Counted from the stretch's first letter, positions 11,715-24,740 are shown. The stretch is DNA of 64,000 bases from Microbotryomycetes sp. JL201 (GCA_033819885.1 JAQYUZ010000053.1:1-64000); one strand, 5' to 3'. Notes: a model not told the origin generated them from the letters alone. Made by a program: numbers and translations.

Positions 11715-12911
11715 CTAGTCCATGACGCACAGCGTACCATCAGCATGCAACTGGCTCAGCCAATCGAAGAATGCCTGTTGAGCGGAATCTCGGTCAAGTG
11801 CTGATCGCAGCCGATGGTCCCGACCACGTACTTGTCCAGGGAAGCCAACACAGTTGTTGTAGTCGCCTTTGATTTGCCTGATGAGCATTCCACCTCGACC
11901 TTGAATCGCAAAACCGCCGGCCCTAGAATCGATGAGCCGGTCAGCCACAGCTGTTGGTTTGACGTTTCAAGCAGTCGTGATCATTACCTGTCAAGACCCT
12001 CGCCACACTTGACGTAAGCTTTGAGCAGCTCGAGCGAGTTGTCGGCGAATTCCACCTGCGGCGGCGACCTTGTCAGCCAAAAATATCAAGCAGCACGCAG
12101 GTTGACTTTACCTTTGTCTCGTTGACGAGTGAGGCAAGCGAGTACCCTGGTGATGCTATTTGCGGCTGGACTGGAACAAGTACCGGTCTCAGCAATGTCG
12201 ATCCCCGGTCCTCAAATAAGCATCGTCTCACCGAGCGTAACGGCAGTGATGACGGAAATCGTCTGCCCGTTGTAATCTTGCAGCATGTTCAACTGGTCCT
12301 GTTCGTTGTTTGGCTTTTCCAGGATAGTGGGAGTCTGCCCGGGCAAAACGACGATCGTATCGGCTGATTCACAGCGCTCATCAGTATCCTGCCTTCGGAC
12401 GGACACGGGTCAAGTAGCATGTCTGACCTCCAATGACGAGATCTGGCGGATCTTCAGGAGCTTCCTTGACGAGCTTCTCGTACACTTCTACGGCCTGAGC
12501 GTAAAATCATTAGCGTGCTTGAGACCGCTTCTCGTAGTCGGATGCCGACCGACTTTTGCTGTTGCTGTTGCGACACAATACTGCCCAGGCTCGTCAAAAT
12601 CTGCATGCGATAGCAATTCCGGAAAGTTGCTCGGTACAACTCGAGGTTCGAGTCCCAGTGTCCGCAAAATGTCAATCCTACGCGGTGACGCCGATGCGAG
12701 CACGACGTGTTTTTCTGTTGGTAACACGAGTCAGCTCAAATGCGCCCAGATAGCCCTTGTGCGATCGAAACTCGTTGGCCTCGCCTCGAAGCTTGTCAAA
12801 CAGCGGCAGTGAGAGTGCGGACGGCAACACAGGCGACGGGCGCGATGTCAGAGGCTCGTTAGCAGCTTCCGAAGCCGCTCCACTGCCGCTCGAGCGGGAA
12901 AAAAGGCCCAT
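11715..12911 (-). CDS. Maf-type nucleotide pyrophosphatase
   Basis: Maf/ASMTL-like proteins hydrolyse non-canonical or modified nucleoside triphosphates to monophosphates. The hallmark block LASASPRRIDIL is followed by GLEPRVVPSNFPE and, near the C-terminus, AGGFAIQGRGG...GDYNNCVGFP, which covers the family's two best conserved regions. It ends at 11715. The chosen start is ATG 12911 (MGLFSR); an in-frame ATG at 12986 is also possible. The first intron is unclear: an acceptor after CCAACAG with a CTGAC branch point fits the LASAS exon, but no GT donor in the first exon keeps the LPLFDKLRG frame. A GC donor at CGAG/GCGAGG would. The first exon is therefore uncertain; the family is not. Confidence 0.85.
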
Positions 12912-13121
12912 AGTTGAGCGGCCGAATGGAGAGCCCTGCGTGGTCAAGATGTCCAGGTTGGAGTATATTCGATGGAGAATTTGCAATCTGGAGCTTTAAA
13001 GTGTTGATCAAGCTGCTTTGCACTTGACCAGCAATGTCGAGGGCGGGACACATACAATGGGACGCGTGGGGCGCCTCACTGAGATTGCTTGGCAGGTTCT
13101 GTCTCCTTCATCATCACCGCC

Positions 13122-13878
13122 ATGTCAGCTACAAACATCCCAGAGCCCTTTCATGTGGCAGTGTGCTTGTTTCCAGGGTTTCAGGTAAGCTGTCGGTGCG
13201 TGTGTACTTGAAAGGGCCCGAGCTGAGCCGGTGTTACCCGATACCAACTGCCACGCATAGCTCTTGGACGTCTGTGGTCCGCTCGATATTCTCAATGTCT
13301 TAAACTACACTCATCCCCTAAAACTGAGCTTGATTGCTCCAACGCTCGAGCCTGTGACGACTAGAACGATCAACACGCCACAGAGCTCGTTCGATCAACA
13401 CTTGGTACCGACTCATACTTATTCTGAGCCCCCGACCGACCACGTGCATGCCTTGTTCGTTCCAGGAGGCTTTGGCATCAGGCCACTCGTTCAGCCTTCA
13501 TCGGATCCAAGCGTTCAGGCCATGAAGGACTGGATCAAGCTCATCGCCAAAAATTGTGACTACATCTGGACAGTGTGTACAGGTTCAGCTTTGTTAGGTC
13601 ATTTGGGAGTCCTCGACGGCAAGAAGGCGACGAGTAACAAGCGGTCATTCGATTGGGTCAAGACGCAGAGCTCGAACGTCGACTGGATCAGAAAAGCGCG
13701 ATGGGTGCACGACGGAAACGTGTGGACGAGCTCTGGTGTGGCGGCGGGAATGGACATGACTTTGGCATTCATCGCAAGCTTGTGGGGCGATGACACAGCC
13801 ACAAACATTGCAAACGGCATCGAGCACGACTGGCACAAGGACTCTGCGTGGGATCCCTTCGCCAGTTTGTATGAGTGA
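13122..13878 (+). CDS. DJ-1/PfpI family protein (class I glutamine amidotransferase-like)
   Basis: Two exons are clear: 13122-13184 (MSATNIPEPF...FPGFQ) and 13261-13878, joined across a 76-nt GT-AG intron to give the family start FPGFQLLDVCGPLDIL. The nucleophile elbow is visible as WTVCTGS with the reactive Cys, preceded by the VPGGFG strand-turn. ARWVHDGNVWTSSGVAAG and the His in EHDWHKDSAWDPFA match the DJ-1/PfpI superfamily, close to the isonitrile hydratase-like and transcription-regulator-like fungal branch. The total is 226 residues, a normal single-domain length. The exact activity cannot be read from the sequence. Its stop lies 50 bp from the URB2 stop on the opposite strand. Confidence 0.92.
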
Positions 13879-13927
13879 ACCTCTGGATGCAATTCAACCC
13901 GTGTCCTGTGGTTTGCGGCACGGCAGC

Positions 13928-16900
13928 CTAAGCACCTTTGTACCTCTCTTTTTCCCATCCCTTGTACAACTCTCTCAACACATTCCTCTCTGCCTCGTCA
14001 TCGTCTCCCAAAAAGCCTTTCATCAGACTTTCCTTCTCCCACTTGCCCATGCTGTCCATAACTTCGTACCACCCATTCGACAATTCCCTCCGGATAAAAG
14101 CCGGAATCGGACACGTCGAGTGGACGCAAGACCGGAGGTAGGGCAACAAGATGAAAGGAGCGTGCTTTGACAAGGGTCCAACAAGCGACACGGTCTTTGC
14201 AGACGGTCGTGACTTTTGGTGGTCCTCGTCGTCTGCCGTTCCACCAGGCTTAGAATTGTTTGAGCTGACGAATGAAATCGTCTTTGTCGCCAACGATCCG
14301 AGCAACCTTCCGAATAGTATGGCTTCCTCACGCCCGATACACGTTTGTCCGCCGAGCCAGACCCATTCAGGAAAAGTCGAGCGAGCTTCTCGTTCAGCTC
14401 GACGACCGAGACCAATCACCGTCGTCTTGGCCATCGTCGCATTCGACGAAGACGCAGCTGTGCCAAAGTGGCTTGCGCCTTCATAGCTCAGACTGGCACC
14501 GGAACCTGTCGAGCCAAAGCCGGCACGACGCAAGACTGCAACGAGCGAACCAATGCAGGACACCAGCAAAGGGAATAAAGGCGTCACGTGGTCCTTACGA
14601 TGTCGAACGATGTGAGTCACGGTTGTCACGAGCGAAGCATACAAGTCGGCTGCAAGGCTCGCTGACGCCGTCGAGTCGGTTTCAAGGGCGGAGAGCGAGA
14701 TGGCGCGTTGTCCGACAGGCTGTAGCATGCGGATGACCAAGGCGAGAATCGTACCAACGTGTGCTCGGGAGAGCATCAGGGGCTGTGGCCACGCAAATTA
14801 GCTCGTGCATCCGTTGAAGGTACGCAAAACCCTACTCTTTCGGCACAAACGCCCTCGATGAATCGCGAAACAAGCAAGAAGACTTTGGCTTCTTGCATTG
14901 GAGCGTTCGGCGACGAGCTGATGCCATCTTCTTGCATTGCTGCCGACAGGTGCTGCAAGGCTTCGGAGAAGCCGGCAGCCCCGAGACGAGTTGAGCCTGT
15001 ACAGCGAAACTCTCAGCAAACAGATACTGACAACGAAAGGGCTGGGCGTACCTTGAGGACCGTCTGTTAGAAGCGTGAGCGCCAAGGAGAGCGGCGCCGA
15101 CAGCTGTTTTGCTGCAGAGCTGATGCTGCCCTCTATTGCGACGGCAATGGCATCAACGACACCTTTGAGAGCCACCCTGTACTCTTCCAAGGACGCTGAC
15201 TTCAGAACCCGACGCAGACTGTCGTCGAATTTGGCTACATCGTCTGCTGGCGGATGTCCCATAAACATCTGGCGAGGAACATGTGATCGGCGGACTGACC
15301 TCGCTCCTCAAGGGCATTGCGGAAAGTATATTGGCAGGCGATAAACGTCTCGAACAGCAGTGAGTTGGATTTGGTCGAAACATTTCCATCCCGTCGTCGC
15401 GCCACTGCCTGAATCCGGAACGCGAAGAGGTCGAGCATCGCAAGACATGTCGCTTGTCCGGGCTCAGTCGCTCGCACATGAGCGGGAACTGAAGTCAATG
15501 CCACCAACGAGGCCTGTGCAAACGAAGCCAGGACTGCGACCGGAGACGGACTGAGAAAAGGTTTTTTTCGATAATTGTGGGGGAACTCACTCGTCTCAGT
15601 CGCTTGATCACAGACGCCAAGCCACGTCCAAGCACTCCAGAGGCCCCTGCAGGCATGGAGAATATTCATCGTTTCGACGATTCGAACAACGTCTTCTTTG
15701 AGGTAGGCTTCCACACCAGACAAGGCTTTGCACAGAGGTTTGCGCGATTGCTCAAGTGACGCCCGGAGCTTGCTTTTGACGTCATTTGACAATCTGTTGA
15801 AATGTGTTATCGCTTTTCACTGCTTCACAGAAGTGGATATCTCGACTGACTCGGATTCTTCGGGAAAGTTCGACACGGCCGCGTCACAAAATACGACAAT
15901 GGCTCGATCTTCACTGCTCAACTCCAGTGAGCCTCGCTTAACCTGCTTCGACAGGCTTGAAAACGGCTTGTCAAAGCTCGAGATCAGGTTGTCGAGCGGT
16001 TCAAAGTTTCTGCCGTCTTTGATGGATTGAACCGCGGAACTGTGGCGCATATTTGTGAGCACTGAGAGCTTGGGAGTGTACCACAAGTTGAAAATCACCT
16101 GATGACGGCAGAAAAAAGGCCGAGAGTCGAAGTGAGGAGCTCGTCATCGGCAGCCGAAGTTTGTTTGACGATACGGGCCAAAACTTGGGAAATGTCCGCC
16201 TATATTCCGAACATGTCAGTGCTGCATAATGCACTATCATACGAAGCTTCCGACTCGCCACATTTGTTGTCTGCCCCATAAGCAATCTGTTGACAAAGCG
16301 CCTCAAGACTATTTGAGCTGCCGACAAGTCGAGGCCGTCGATGTCGGCGTCAAATAAAGCCAAATCCAAGCCCAAAGCGCGCTCGAGCAATCCTAACCGA
16401 GCTCGTTTGCCGATAAACTCGGAAGGTATGAACGTCGCGATCGATTCGAGCGTGTCTAGCACTCGGTGACAATTTTGCAGCGTGATGCTATCCGTTTGAG
16501 CCCGCGAAGTCAAGAGCTGTTTCGGGGAATCAACATTGACCAATGTGACATTGTCGAGCAGCTGACGCTGAACGAACGCTGACGAACGAAGGCAAGTCAG
16601 CTCCATGGATGCTTTATCACCATATGCGCAAAAGCGAACACGAACGTTGTATCCTGCACATTTCGTAAAAGTCGGCTCTTCGCAGCAATCGACGCGTAAG
16701 ACTGGGCATGTCAAGATGGCTTTGTGCTTCCGTTTCGTCGCCACGCAAGCTCGCGACGAACAAAACGGCGAATTTTTCCAGGTTCTCTGTCGATGCAAGT
16801 GCGCTGCGGAAACGGACGTCTTAGCAGCCAGCCCCGTGTCTGAATTCTTGGATCGGACAAAGGACTCACTCGATGACAGCAAAGCCGCGGTCGGTGATCA

Positions 16901-19259
16901 TCTCCCAGGCGGCTACAGCGGCGCCGCCGATGTCTGTTCCTCTTACGACTCCGTCCCACGTGGCTTTTGCATGCTGAGCACAAAGCTCGAGCGCAGTCTC
17001 GAAGACATGCTGAGTTGTTTCGTCACCGCTCTCGCCAAGCTCGATCGCTTGCAAAAGCAATCGCGTCTAGAGACAAGTTGAGCAGGAGCTAAGCAGAAGC
17101 GTGACATGAGAGGCACGAACCACTTACAGCCATGACGATCACATCGCCTGAAACGCCATTTGTATTCGCTTCGAGCACACTAGCGAGCTCTTTCGTCCTC
17201 TTTACACCCACAGCCCATGCTCCAAGATGCCCTCCGCACATCCTCGATTTGTATCTGATAAACACTCCAAGGTTAATGATCTCCAACAAGCTTTCTGATT
17301 CGGGCTTCGTTTTCCCTTTCTTCCCGAGTTTGCAGAACTGTTTGACCGACGACGACCATATTGACGCGCCGAACCGGTCCAGCTCGGGCTTGACAATCTC
17401 GAATTGCTTAGTTTTAAGGCTGTTGATGAACCAACTTGCAATTCGCAGCCTGACAGCCGATTCTGAGCTCGACTCGTCGACTTCGGCAGATACTTTACGT
17501 TTCTTCTTTCTTGGTTGATCGCTTTCCGCGTCAGCGACGTTGGCTTCTGGCAACTGCCTGGCATTTTCCATCGAAACATCTCCGTTCGTGTCGACTGCTG
17601 CCGAAGAAGAGAGCATAGGTTCTACGAGGGATGCCCACGTGGAAAGTATGGCTGACTGTCCGACCAAGCCCGTCAAGGCGCGCTCTAGCCGCGACACCAA
17701 GTGCCGGGCCGTCAAAGCGTTGTTCTGAAGAGCCGTTGGTAGTGCAAGTGCCTTGACGAGTTGAAGGAGAAAGTCGGGCACGGTGAGTGAGCGCGAGTGG
17801 TGCTCGACGAGGTCTGAAAGGAAGTCGTCGATAGGCACAGAGAGGCACGGCTCTTGGGTTGAGAGCACAGCGAGGACTGACGGCAGCCCTGGGCTGATAG
17901 CATCGTACGATAACCGCAAGACGCGCTGTAGAAGCACAAAATATGCGTCTCTAGCCGCGAAGTCAAGACTCTCATTCAGAGCCTGCGCGGCGCCGCTGAC
18001 AATCTGTCCGAGTACGACCTCCCACTCGGGCGTCTGTCCCTGACGGTATAGATCGCCGGATTCGACCAATCCGAGCACGGCTGCCAATGCGGACACGGCT
18101 GAAGCCGATAGCGGCTGCGCCTCAGTCCATGACAGGAGAGCGAGAACGTTCGCGGTGTGAGCTGCAGCCAGGGATCTTCTTTTTTGCAGAGCGTGAATTT
18201 CGGTCGCCGATCGAGCCGCCGATGGGTTCGGGAACGTAGATTTGGCCGGTAGTGGAAAAAGCGCATCAGAATGTCTGGCGAGGCTGTCAAAGTACAGACG
18301 GGTGCACACGCCGACAAAATGGTGAGCTGCATGGAGAAGTTTCAGTGTGATGTCAAGGGTCTCTTGACGTTGCGCAAACTCGCCTCGTGTCCGAGTCATC
18401 GAATCGTTGCGTGATAGCTCGAGAAGGGCGTGCAGTATCTCCCCAGCTGCGCTCCCCTGATCGATTGTCTTGTTGTCTGTTGACAAAGTCGCATGATAAG
18501 ATTCGCGAGCGAGGCCACGTTTCAGGTTCTCGGCATTGAACGATGTAAGCTGGACGAGGTCAAGAATCGAGCCATGAAGCGGGCTGCCGGCGGGAACGAT
18601 CTCAAGGAGCAGCAGGATGCAAGACAAGTTTGAGACGACAAAGGTGCTGACCTGCAAGCGGAGTCCGGGGGCGTGAGTGGCTGAACCTTCAGGAGAGTGA
18701 GTCCCGAGCTCACTTTTTTGGCGCCTTTGGCGGCATCAATAACGGGTCTGAACGTGCCGATCCAGACATTCGCCAGCGAGTTCCACGAACCAACGTCTTG
18801 CGGGTGTGCGCGCTGGAGTACTGCGATCGTAGAGGCGAGCATGGTCGCGAGCGCTTCGAGCGAGTAGTCGATCAACGCCTTGCGGCTCGCGTGTGGTCCG
18901 AGAGCTGTCCAAGCAAGCAAGAGCTCGTCGATAAGGCGGGCATCTGATGGTCGGGAATCACGAGGGTACGCTGCGACTGCTGCCGCAAACACTGCGAGCG
19001 TTTGAGATGGCGCCGAGCTCGGATTGGCGGTTGTCTGGGCGAGCACGTGCCACCACGCAGGTGCCAGCAGCATTGAGGGGTCCTTTGCTACGCTCTTAAT
19101 CTGTCTTGACATTTGCGTGATGACCCAATCTCTGATGACGACGTGCAAGGCGGCGGCGTTTGCCTGGCGTTTGCTGAGCGCATCCTCGACAAGCACGAGC
19201 TTGGCATCCACTGGCAAGGTCGGTGACCTTAACTGGAACAGCAAGTCGAGTTCGGCCAT
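13928..19259 (-). CDS. URB2: Nucleolar 60S biogenesis protein Urb2/Npa2
   Basis: This large helical-repeat protein acts with Npa1 and several helicases in early 27S pre-rRNA particles in the nucleolus. The start is MAELDLLFQLR at 19259. The C-terminal Urb2/Npa2 domain is the clearest evidence: a region around SCIGSLVAVLRR, then LSKHAPFILLPYL, CPIPAFIRRELSNGWYEVMDS and the ending LRELYKGWEKERYKGA at 13928. A basic RKKKRKVSAE stretch in the middle is a likely nuclear localisation signal. The open frames at 17089-18657 and 18522-19259 are joined by a short intron and further introns follow. The middle is poorly conserved in this family, so exon ends there are approximate. Confidence 0.85.
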
Positions 19260-19772
19260 GGCGGCACCGCCCTTCGGCTCGCACCTGGTCCGAGGCAGAC
19301 CGATGCAAAAAGTCGCGGGGAGTTTTTAGAGGCCCGAGCGCCGAGCAAACACGTTCAACAATAAGCGCCCAAAAGCGCGATTGTGCTTTGCTTCACAGCG
19401 CCCGAAATGAAACGCAGACATACTTTGGTTTGTCCGCGCAATGCATGCATCATGACCTCACCCTGTTCCGCAGTCAAGGCATGCGCAGTCGCGCATTCAG
19501 CCTCCGGGGCTTGTTCGATTTATCGCCTTTCACGTTATCAACCACGAGCCATTGCCCGCCCGCAACACACTTACACGACCTACGCCGGATCTATCAACAA
19601 GTCTTGCGACTGGGCACAGAACCTGATCTGTCAGCGGGCGCGTTGGCTGTACTGTCGCAGTGTCGTCATTCGCACATCGCCGAGAGTGAGAAAACGCCGG
19701 ACCGAGCATGTCAGGGCCTCCATCCAGATCAGACAAGTGAGCAAACGAATTCATTCTGTCAGCAACTTTTTC
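19260..19772. other. Divergent promoter region of URB2 and the Prm10-type gene
   Basis: These 513 bp separate two start codons that face away from each other. The plus-strand frame of the transporter stays open back to 19383, so a longer N-terminus is formally possible, but the composition before 19773 is unlike the protein. No RNA gene or repeat was seen. Confidence 0.5.
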
Positions 19773-22700
19773 ATGCTGACTTTTCTGGACAGCCCGTTCG
19801 AGCAGCCGTACCCCGCAGACGCGAGCAGCGAGGCGCAGCGCGCGACCTTGGACACGCCGCCTCGCGTCCAGTCACTCGCCCACTCGAACCCAGCAACATC
19901 ACATGACAACATTCAAGCAGCTCAGCATAGCACGGATCATGGCGTCCACTTGCGAGACTATGCCGGCACAGACGCCGTCGCGCCTCCTGAACGCCTCGCG
20001 TCTGCGGACCAGACACCCCCGTCCGCACCAGGCACAGACTCGCCAACAGTACTGCGGCACAAGCCAAGCAGGCACGTACAATGGGGCGAGCAGCTGTCGA
20101 CACACGTCTCCATTCCAGTCGTCTCGCCGCCTACTTCGCCCTCGCGCTCGATGCAGGACAAGGGCGCGCGCGATCACCTGACCCAGGCGCTCGAGGCACA
20201 CCGCCGTCGCAGGGAAAGCATGGATCACGACCACGACGGCGCTCGAGAGCAGCGCAGGTACATAGGAAACTCGGCCAGCGAGCCTCCGTCAGGTGCCGTC
20301 AGCAGCGATGGAGAACCGGAAGCACGCATGGAAGAAATGCGAGAGAACATGGACGTCTTTGTCGACCCAAATGAGACGGACGGACTGCCATCCGTCAATC
20401 GCGGTGGCGTCGAAGCCAAAGCCAAAAAGGCAGCTTGGGGCTTGGTCCGCCAATACACGACCGGGGGCATGGGCTTCCGTCACCGCAAGAACGCCACTGG
20501 TAAACAACAAGCTGCTGGACAGCGCGAGTCCGCGAAGGATGAAGACGACGAAAAGGACGAAAAAGGCGACGGTGGGCTCGCTCGCATCAAGAATCCGTTC
20601 GACAGCCGCAACGATATTTCAAGCACTGACCCGCCACCTCTGCGCCGGCCATCGGTCGCTGGCCAGAATCTGCAAGGCGGTGGCATCCTCGCCGCCTTGA
20701 TCGCTCTGCAGCAACAACAACAAGACGGCAGCGTGTCTGAGCCGACGACTCCTGGTTCGATGACCCCGTCCCGCCCTTCATCAATCGCTTCAAGCGATGA
20801 CGAAGACGACGACGAGGAAGAGCGACTCAAGTTCTTGGCCAAACTGCATGAGAAACGCGCAAGAGGCAATCTCGTTTCCCAAACGGGCTCGGCCATGGCG
20901 GGCGCAGGGCGGGCGGTTGGCAGCGCTGTCGGGCTGAAACCTAGCAGACACTCCAAGTCGGCAACAGACCTTGCTTCCATGGATCTATCGAGTCATCAGC
21001 CAAAATCCAACACGGTAGGGTCATGGGTACAGAGCCGTGTCTCGACGCCCGGCGAGAAGCGCAAGACAGGCATATTTGATATCGGCAAGCTCGGCAGCAA
21101 GCTCGGTGTCGATGTCGACAGACCGGACGCCGCCAAGAATGGCGCAGGAGTCTTTGGCGGTCTGGTCGCCAGTACGGTGAGCCTTCTTCACGAGGCGAAT
21201 AACGATTAGCGGCATCATCGACTGATACTGGCGCGCGCGTGCAGGCCAACTTGACGGGTCCTGCTGCTCCGTCACCTTCATCGCTTGCTCCTCAACCTGA
21301 CCGTCCCGGCTTCCACCTGTCGCGTTATTCAGAGCCCCAGGTTCCGACAATCAGCTCGACGCGCGACCGCAGCAAGTCTGTCGAGAGTGGCCAGCCAGGA
21401 GACTTGTCTGGCACGACAGCCGGATCTTCTTCGGCGGGGTCAACGGCCGGCAACACGCCTCCTCACTCGCCTCCACTGTCGTCCGGCGCACAGACTCCCG
21501 GAGGTACACGCAAGCGTCCAGGATTCATGATCAACCTCAAAGACGTGCAAGGACACGGGTCCAAATTCTCACTGCACAACTCTCGTCCGGGTTCGCGAGA
21601 GCATTCCCCGAGTGCATCAAAACTGCACCTATCCGAATATTTCGGTGGCGGTAAAGAGATGACGGACGAAGAGCGTGACCGACGCGACTGGGAGAAAGAG
21701 AAACGACGACGGCGCAAGGCCCGAGAGAAGAAGAAAGCACAAGAAGTTTTTATTACGATGCACGTTGCCGCCATCCTAGAGCGCCAGCAATTCATTATGA
21801 AGCTCGCTCGAGCGTTCATGATGTTCGGCGCGCCATCGCATCGTCTCGAGGCGCAGATGCAGGCTACCGCTCGCGTGCTCGAGCTCAATTGCCAGGTCAT
21901 CTACATTCCCGGTGTCATGCTCCTGTCATTTGGTGACAGCGCGACGCACACGTCCGAAGTCAAGTTTTTGAAGCAGGCGAACGGACTCGACCTCGGTAAA
22001 TTGTTGCAGGCCTATCTGATCTATTACAATGTCATCTACGACAAGATATCTGTCACTGATGCATCGGTCGAGCTGGATTCGCTCATGACCGCCCCACCGC
22101 GCTACAACCTATGGCAAAATATGCTCATTGGCGCTTGCGCATCCGCGTTCATCCAACCTTCAGGTGCGTGATCAACCTTGTCATGCGAGAGTACACATGC
22201 TGAATTCGTGGTACAGCGTTTTATGGATCTTTCATCGACTGTCTGATCGCGATGCCGCTTGGTGCCTTGCTCGTGTTTGTCCAAGTCATGGTCTCGCGCA
22301 ATGATTTGTATTCTTCGCTATTCGAGTGAGTGGCTTGTATAATAGTTTTTGCTGGTCGGTCCGCAGCTGACCGTCATTTTTGCAGGATCGTCATTGCTTG
22401 CATCAATGCATTCCTCGCGGCAGCTCTCGCGTCGACGAAGCGTTTCTGCTTTGCGGCCGTAGCCTCTGGATCAGTCGTATTGATTCTACCCGGCTACATC
22501 GTTCTTTGTGGCAGTCTGGGTGAGTTTGTCGATAATGCGCTGCGTTTTGATCAGCCCCTGACCAGCCGTTTGCGCGTATCAGAACTTGCCAACCGTTCGA
22601 TTATATCTGGCTCTGTCCGACTAGTCTATTCCATATTGTATTCGCTGTGAGTGGTCTTGCCGTGACCCGACGAACGTCTGGCTGAACTTGTACGACGGAC

Positions 22701-23608
22701 AGTTTCCTCGGCTTTGGTCTGGCCATGGGATCCGAAGTTTACACCCGTATCACTGGGCTTAGCATCTACGGTGCAGACAACAATGTGGTGGACTACACAT
22801 GCTCAGCTTTGCGCGGACCTGGCGTCCCATGGTACCAGAACGTGATCCCAGCCTGGTGGTGTGAGTTGTGCACGCCAGAGTCTCGCAGAGTGTGTCGCGC
22901 CTCTGACTGAGCAGCTGGTTCGCGTTCGCGCAGACTTTTTGACGATCCCTTGCTTCTTGCTCTGCTTGAGTCTGAGAAACGGTCAACCCTTGTTCCGCAA
23001 AGAGACGCCATTGATGATCATCATTGGCTGTGCTGGTTTTACGGGCAACTACTTCTCCGGCAGGGCATTCCCTGGACGATCAGGTGAGCCGGACTCAGAG
23101 AAACACGTTGGTTTGGTAAAGATCTCACAAAGTTATCGGCATCGCTCTGTTGCAGACATTACGTCGGCCATCGGCTCATTTATCGTCGGGTTCCTCGGAA
23201 ATTTGTACGGCAAGTTTACTCGTGGCTCGCCTTTCGTCGTGATGGTAGCAGGGTGAGTCTGCACGTGCCGCAGCCATCCGTTCCCTAGCCGCTTACCGAC
23301 GACGTTTTTGGGGCATAGTGTCTTGCTTCAGCTGCCGTCTGGTCTCGCCAATGGTGGTCTGCTCCGGTTTGCAGCCGAGAGCTCTGACGGTACAAGCTCG
23401 TATGCTGCCGGTTTCCAAACCGCTCAGAGTCTGGTCGAGGTCGCGATCGGTTTGACCGTCGGTTTGTTCGTGTCAGCTGCCCGTAAGTCTTCTCTGGGTC
23501 CCGACAGTCTACGCGACATGAAAAGCTGATTACGTGGCTCGCCCACAAACAGTTGTCAACTTGTTTGGTGGTGGTCGACGTCGCGGCACAAACCTTTCGT
23601 CTTTCTAG
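19773..23608 (+). CDS. Prm10/ThrE family membrane protein (DUF1212 plus DUF3815)
   Basis: This is a predicted multi-pass membrane protein of the threonine/serine exporter-like family, related to yeast pheromone-regulated membrane protein 10. It begins with about 600 mostly disordered cytoplasmic residues (Gln, Ser, Asp/Glu and basic runs). The DUF1212 region follows: ARAFMMFGAPSHRLE, CQVIYIPGVMLLSFGD and YYNVIYDKIS. Many short exons then carry transmembrane segments such as FLAAALASTKRF, VVLILPGYIVLCGSL and FIVGFLGNLYG, ending in VNLFGGGRRRGTNLSSF at 23608. Clear junctions: exon 1 ends 21176, exon 2 is 21245-22163, and the last intron joins VSAA to LVNLF. Substrate is unknown. Confidence 0.88.
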
Positions 23609-23981
23609 AAAACGGGATAGGGCCAAGTCGCCTTTTCCTCATCAACCCGCATTCTTGTTCATAGATCCATGGATTTTGTCTATCACTTTTATGACGCTCA
23701 TTGACACTATTTCGTGCCCCATTTTTTTTTTTTCCCTTTCCGTAGACGATTCTTCTCACCATTGCTTAGACGACCTTGGGTCATGTGATCGTGGTAGATC
23801 CACTTTGCACTCGCTATTTTCTTTTCCCTTTGAATATCCTAGGAAACGGGCTCGTCTCGCCGGATTTCGAGTTCTTCTCGACCTCGCAACAGTCCGGAAG
23901 GAATCGATCGATTTACATTCCACAACAGAGCTAGCGATGACGGCTGTCGCCGCACCACAGTACTGAACATCTCCTGTGCAC
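23609..23981. other. Intergenic region between convergent genes
   Basis: These 373 bp lie between the transporter stop and the stop of the small minus-strand gene. They contain a T-run near 23729-23738 and no supported gene; probably two 3' untranslated regions. Confidence 0.5.
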
Positions 23982-24740
23982 CTAATGGTGAGCCTCGTCG
24001 TGTTGTGCGTGCTCTTCGGCCAATCTGGCTTGTCGTTCTCGCGAGATGAGCAGTTGGTCCTTTTTGAACTCGATTTGTTTTCGTTGTTCGTTTCTGTGAA
24101 AAGCGTAGCCGGTAGCGGAGAAGAAGACCGCAACGAAGGGCGCCACGTGATGGAGCATTGTAGAGCGTGTCAGTCATGTGTGAGAAACTAAAGACTAGTT
24201 GGGCGTCTCAACGGGCGGGCGGACTGACTGGGAATGGTAGAGGTAGTAGCCGAGGCCTGCGAACGCTGATGACGACAGTGCGTGTCCGCCCAAGTCTGTT
24301 GTGCATCGCGTGTGTTGAGGTGGTTGCGAGGGAGCGAGCGAGCGAGCGGGTGTCGAAGCGGGCGAAGCAGAGCGAAACAGGCGTACAAAGGAGTGACCGG
24401 TCAGCTGGCCCGATATTTTACGAGAGCAAGCATGCTGTGCACTGACTCTCAAAGATGTTGCGCTTCATGATGGCGAGTTGGTAGCATCGGACGCCAAAGC
24501 CGGCGGCGGCCCATCCTGCAATGTAACCGACTGCATGCGCGAGGGGTCAGACAGCTGCCTTGACAGCTTCAGAAACATGCTCGGGTGCCTCGGACTGACG
24601 CATTGAGTCGGAGACGGGCTGGTCAGAGTCGAAAGCGCGAGAGGCCAACGCGCGCGAGCAACAGACAGGTTATCCTCGGCCCTCACGCGTATCCGTGGCT
24701 GCCCGTCGCCCGTTCCTGGCAGCCTTGCATGGACCATCAT
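23982..24740 (-). CDS. Small membrane protein, candidate mitochondrial complex I accessory subunit (NUXM-like)
   Basis: Five small exons can be chained in frame. They read MMVHARLPGTG...QPRIR, PVSDSMR, then GWAAAGFGVRCYQLAIMKRNIFE, NLGGHALSSSAFAGLGYYLYHSQ and finally NEQRKQIEFKKDQLL...HDEAHH, stop at 23982. The product is about 115 residues with two hydrophobic segments separated by a short basic loop and a charged coiled C-terminal tail. Size and pattern recall fungal NUXM-type respiratory complex I subunits, but I identify this by pattern memory only. The fourth exon begins after an intron of more than 100 nt carrying GAGC repeats. Start alternatives are 24737, 24740 and 24815. The gene is divergent from DSC1, with starts 73 bp apart. 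Confidence 0.6.
24324..24348. repeat. GAGC tetranucleotide repeat in an intron
   Basis: GAGCGAGCGAGCG-type repeats lie inside the intron before the NLGGHALSSS exon of the small minus-strand gene. It is a simple sequence repeat with no coding role. Confidence 0.6.

Noticed and set aside
12640-12655. GGTTCGAGTCC, a tRNA box B-like sequence on the plus strand
   Set aside because: It lies within the conserved Maf coding sequence (GLEPRVVPS on the minus strand) and no cloverleaf can be folded around it.
19383-19772. N-terminal extension of the Prm10-type protein from 19383
   Set aside because: The frame is open but the sequence is Cys/Arg-rich and unlike the rest. ATG 19773 gives the typical acidic, disordered start.
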